From assembly GCF_020886695.1 (NCBI RefSeq), contig NZ_AP024485.1:1125001-1189000 (forward strand): a stretch of DNA of 64,000 bases. Reading direction: 5' to 3'. The notes beneath the pieces are model-generated. The model was not told the origin of the DNA. It saw nothing but the letters and a program-made list of their open reading frames with translations, and did not search any database. Within the stretch, counting starts at the first letter, position 1, and every line of letters starts with the position of its first letter. This DNA is from Pseudodesulfovibrio sediminis (GTDB taxonomy: Bacteria; Desulfobacterota; Desulfovibrionia; Desulfovibrionales; Desulfovibrionaceae). Position numbers and translations under genes: made by a program. Below, piece after piece: positions 63,659-64,000 of the stretch.

Positions 63659-63814
63659 GCTGTCGTACTCCCTTTTTTCATTCACATGAAATAGCTGTGG
63701 TAAACTCCGCCAGATCGACATTCCTTCGCCACTGGTCCATATCCAGCCCTTGCCAACCGGGTAAAAAGCCCTTATTCACTTTCTCTTCACCAAATTCCCT
63801 TGGAGTAATAAGAC

Positions 63815-64000
63815 ATGGCTCAGCTTGGACCACATATTTCCATTTCCGACGATCAGCTCATCACACGCGCCTTTGGCGTAGTAGACATGGAGCAGTATGC
63901 CGATTGGCCTGAAAGCGTGAAATTGCTGGCAGCAAATCTGGCTGCCGAACTTTTCCTCGTTCGTTATAATCCCTTCATCGACCCTGCTCTGGTCAAAAAG
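63815..64000 (+). CDS. Unidentified protein, 5' part only
   Basis: The frame opens at ATG 63815, with GGAG nine bases upstream, and runs off the right edge after 62 codons. The visible part begins MAQLGPHISISDDQLITRAF and continues with a helical, leucine-rich segment. I do not recognise the family from this stretch. Confidence 0.65.
   Translation, partial: MAQLGPHISISDDQLITRAFGVVDMEQYADWPESVKLLAANLAAELFLVRYNPFIDPALVKK

Overview
The window reads as a chromosomal segment of a strictly anaerobic, motile, sulfate-reducing deltaproteobacterium of the Desulfovibrio/Pseudodesulfovibrio type. The reasons are an hgcAB mercury-methylation pair whose HgcB cysteine positions (73, 94, 95) match those I recall for strain ND132, a DVU0298-like HEAT protein, an Asp-containing 7Fe-type ferredoxin, split purH genes, and a dense, moderately GC-rich gene layout. 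I see no rRNA, prophage, insertion sequence or CRISPR array. One tRNA gene is present (Val, GAC).

Layout. 1-5.3 kb: end of a MocR/PdxR-type aminotransferase, rarD, then an arsR-hgcA-hgcB operon behind a promoter whose -10 lies inside a near-perfect palindrome, followed by PP-loop, DsrE-like, DUF6868 and rhodanese genes. 5.3-11.4 kb: a minus-strand acyl-CoA dehydrogenase / ETF:quinone oxidoreductase / etfB / etfA operon. 11.6-17.7 kb: a class I adenylate cyclase with pentapeptide repeats, a small monooxygenase-fold protein and an NhaC-type antiporter. 17.8-30.5 kb: housekeeping genes (GNAT, holB, purA, a chemotaxis receptor, AICAR formyltransferase, SemiSWEET, RNase II/R, plsY, a CDF exporter, hflX, stand-alone IMP cyclohydrolase). 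31-38 kb: a TPR gene and a flagellar operon flgB-flgC-fliE-fliF-fliG-fliH-fliI behind a sigma-54-type promoter. 38-47.6 kb: an AsmA-like protein, a MerR regulator and the translation operon thrS-infC-rpmI-rplT-pheS-pheT headed by tRNA-Val. 47.8-64 kb: HEAT and TPR proteins, YkgJ-like protein, ferredoxin, M29 peptidase, a MoeA-PBP fusion, three small RNA-related genes (Csp, a basic/acidic 56-residue protein, RRM), a dual ABC ATPase, DUF362, hypF, a class V aminotransferase and an AmiS/UreI channel with a long leader.

The most interesting observation is in hgcA. The arsR stop overlaps an ATG (ATGA) with a ribosome-binding site. The frame from that ATG meets one UGA (1918-1920) and then runs without interruption through the whole of HgcA. 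Eighteen bases after the UGA is the loop of a perfect 6-bp hairpin with G as its second loop base, which fits the bacterial SECIS description. The UGA lies in a Cys-UGA-Gly context. HgcA here may therefore be a selenoprotein, or the UGA may end a coupled 33-residue leader peptide with HgcA starting at 1972. Other points of note are infC, which appears to start at a rare AUA codon inside thrS, a similar AUC-start possibility for hflX, and an intrinsic terminator between pheS and pheT.
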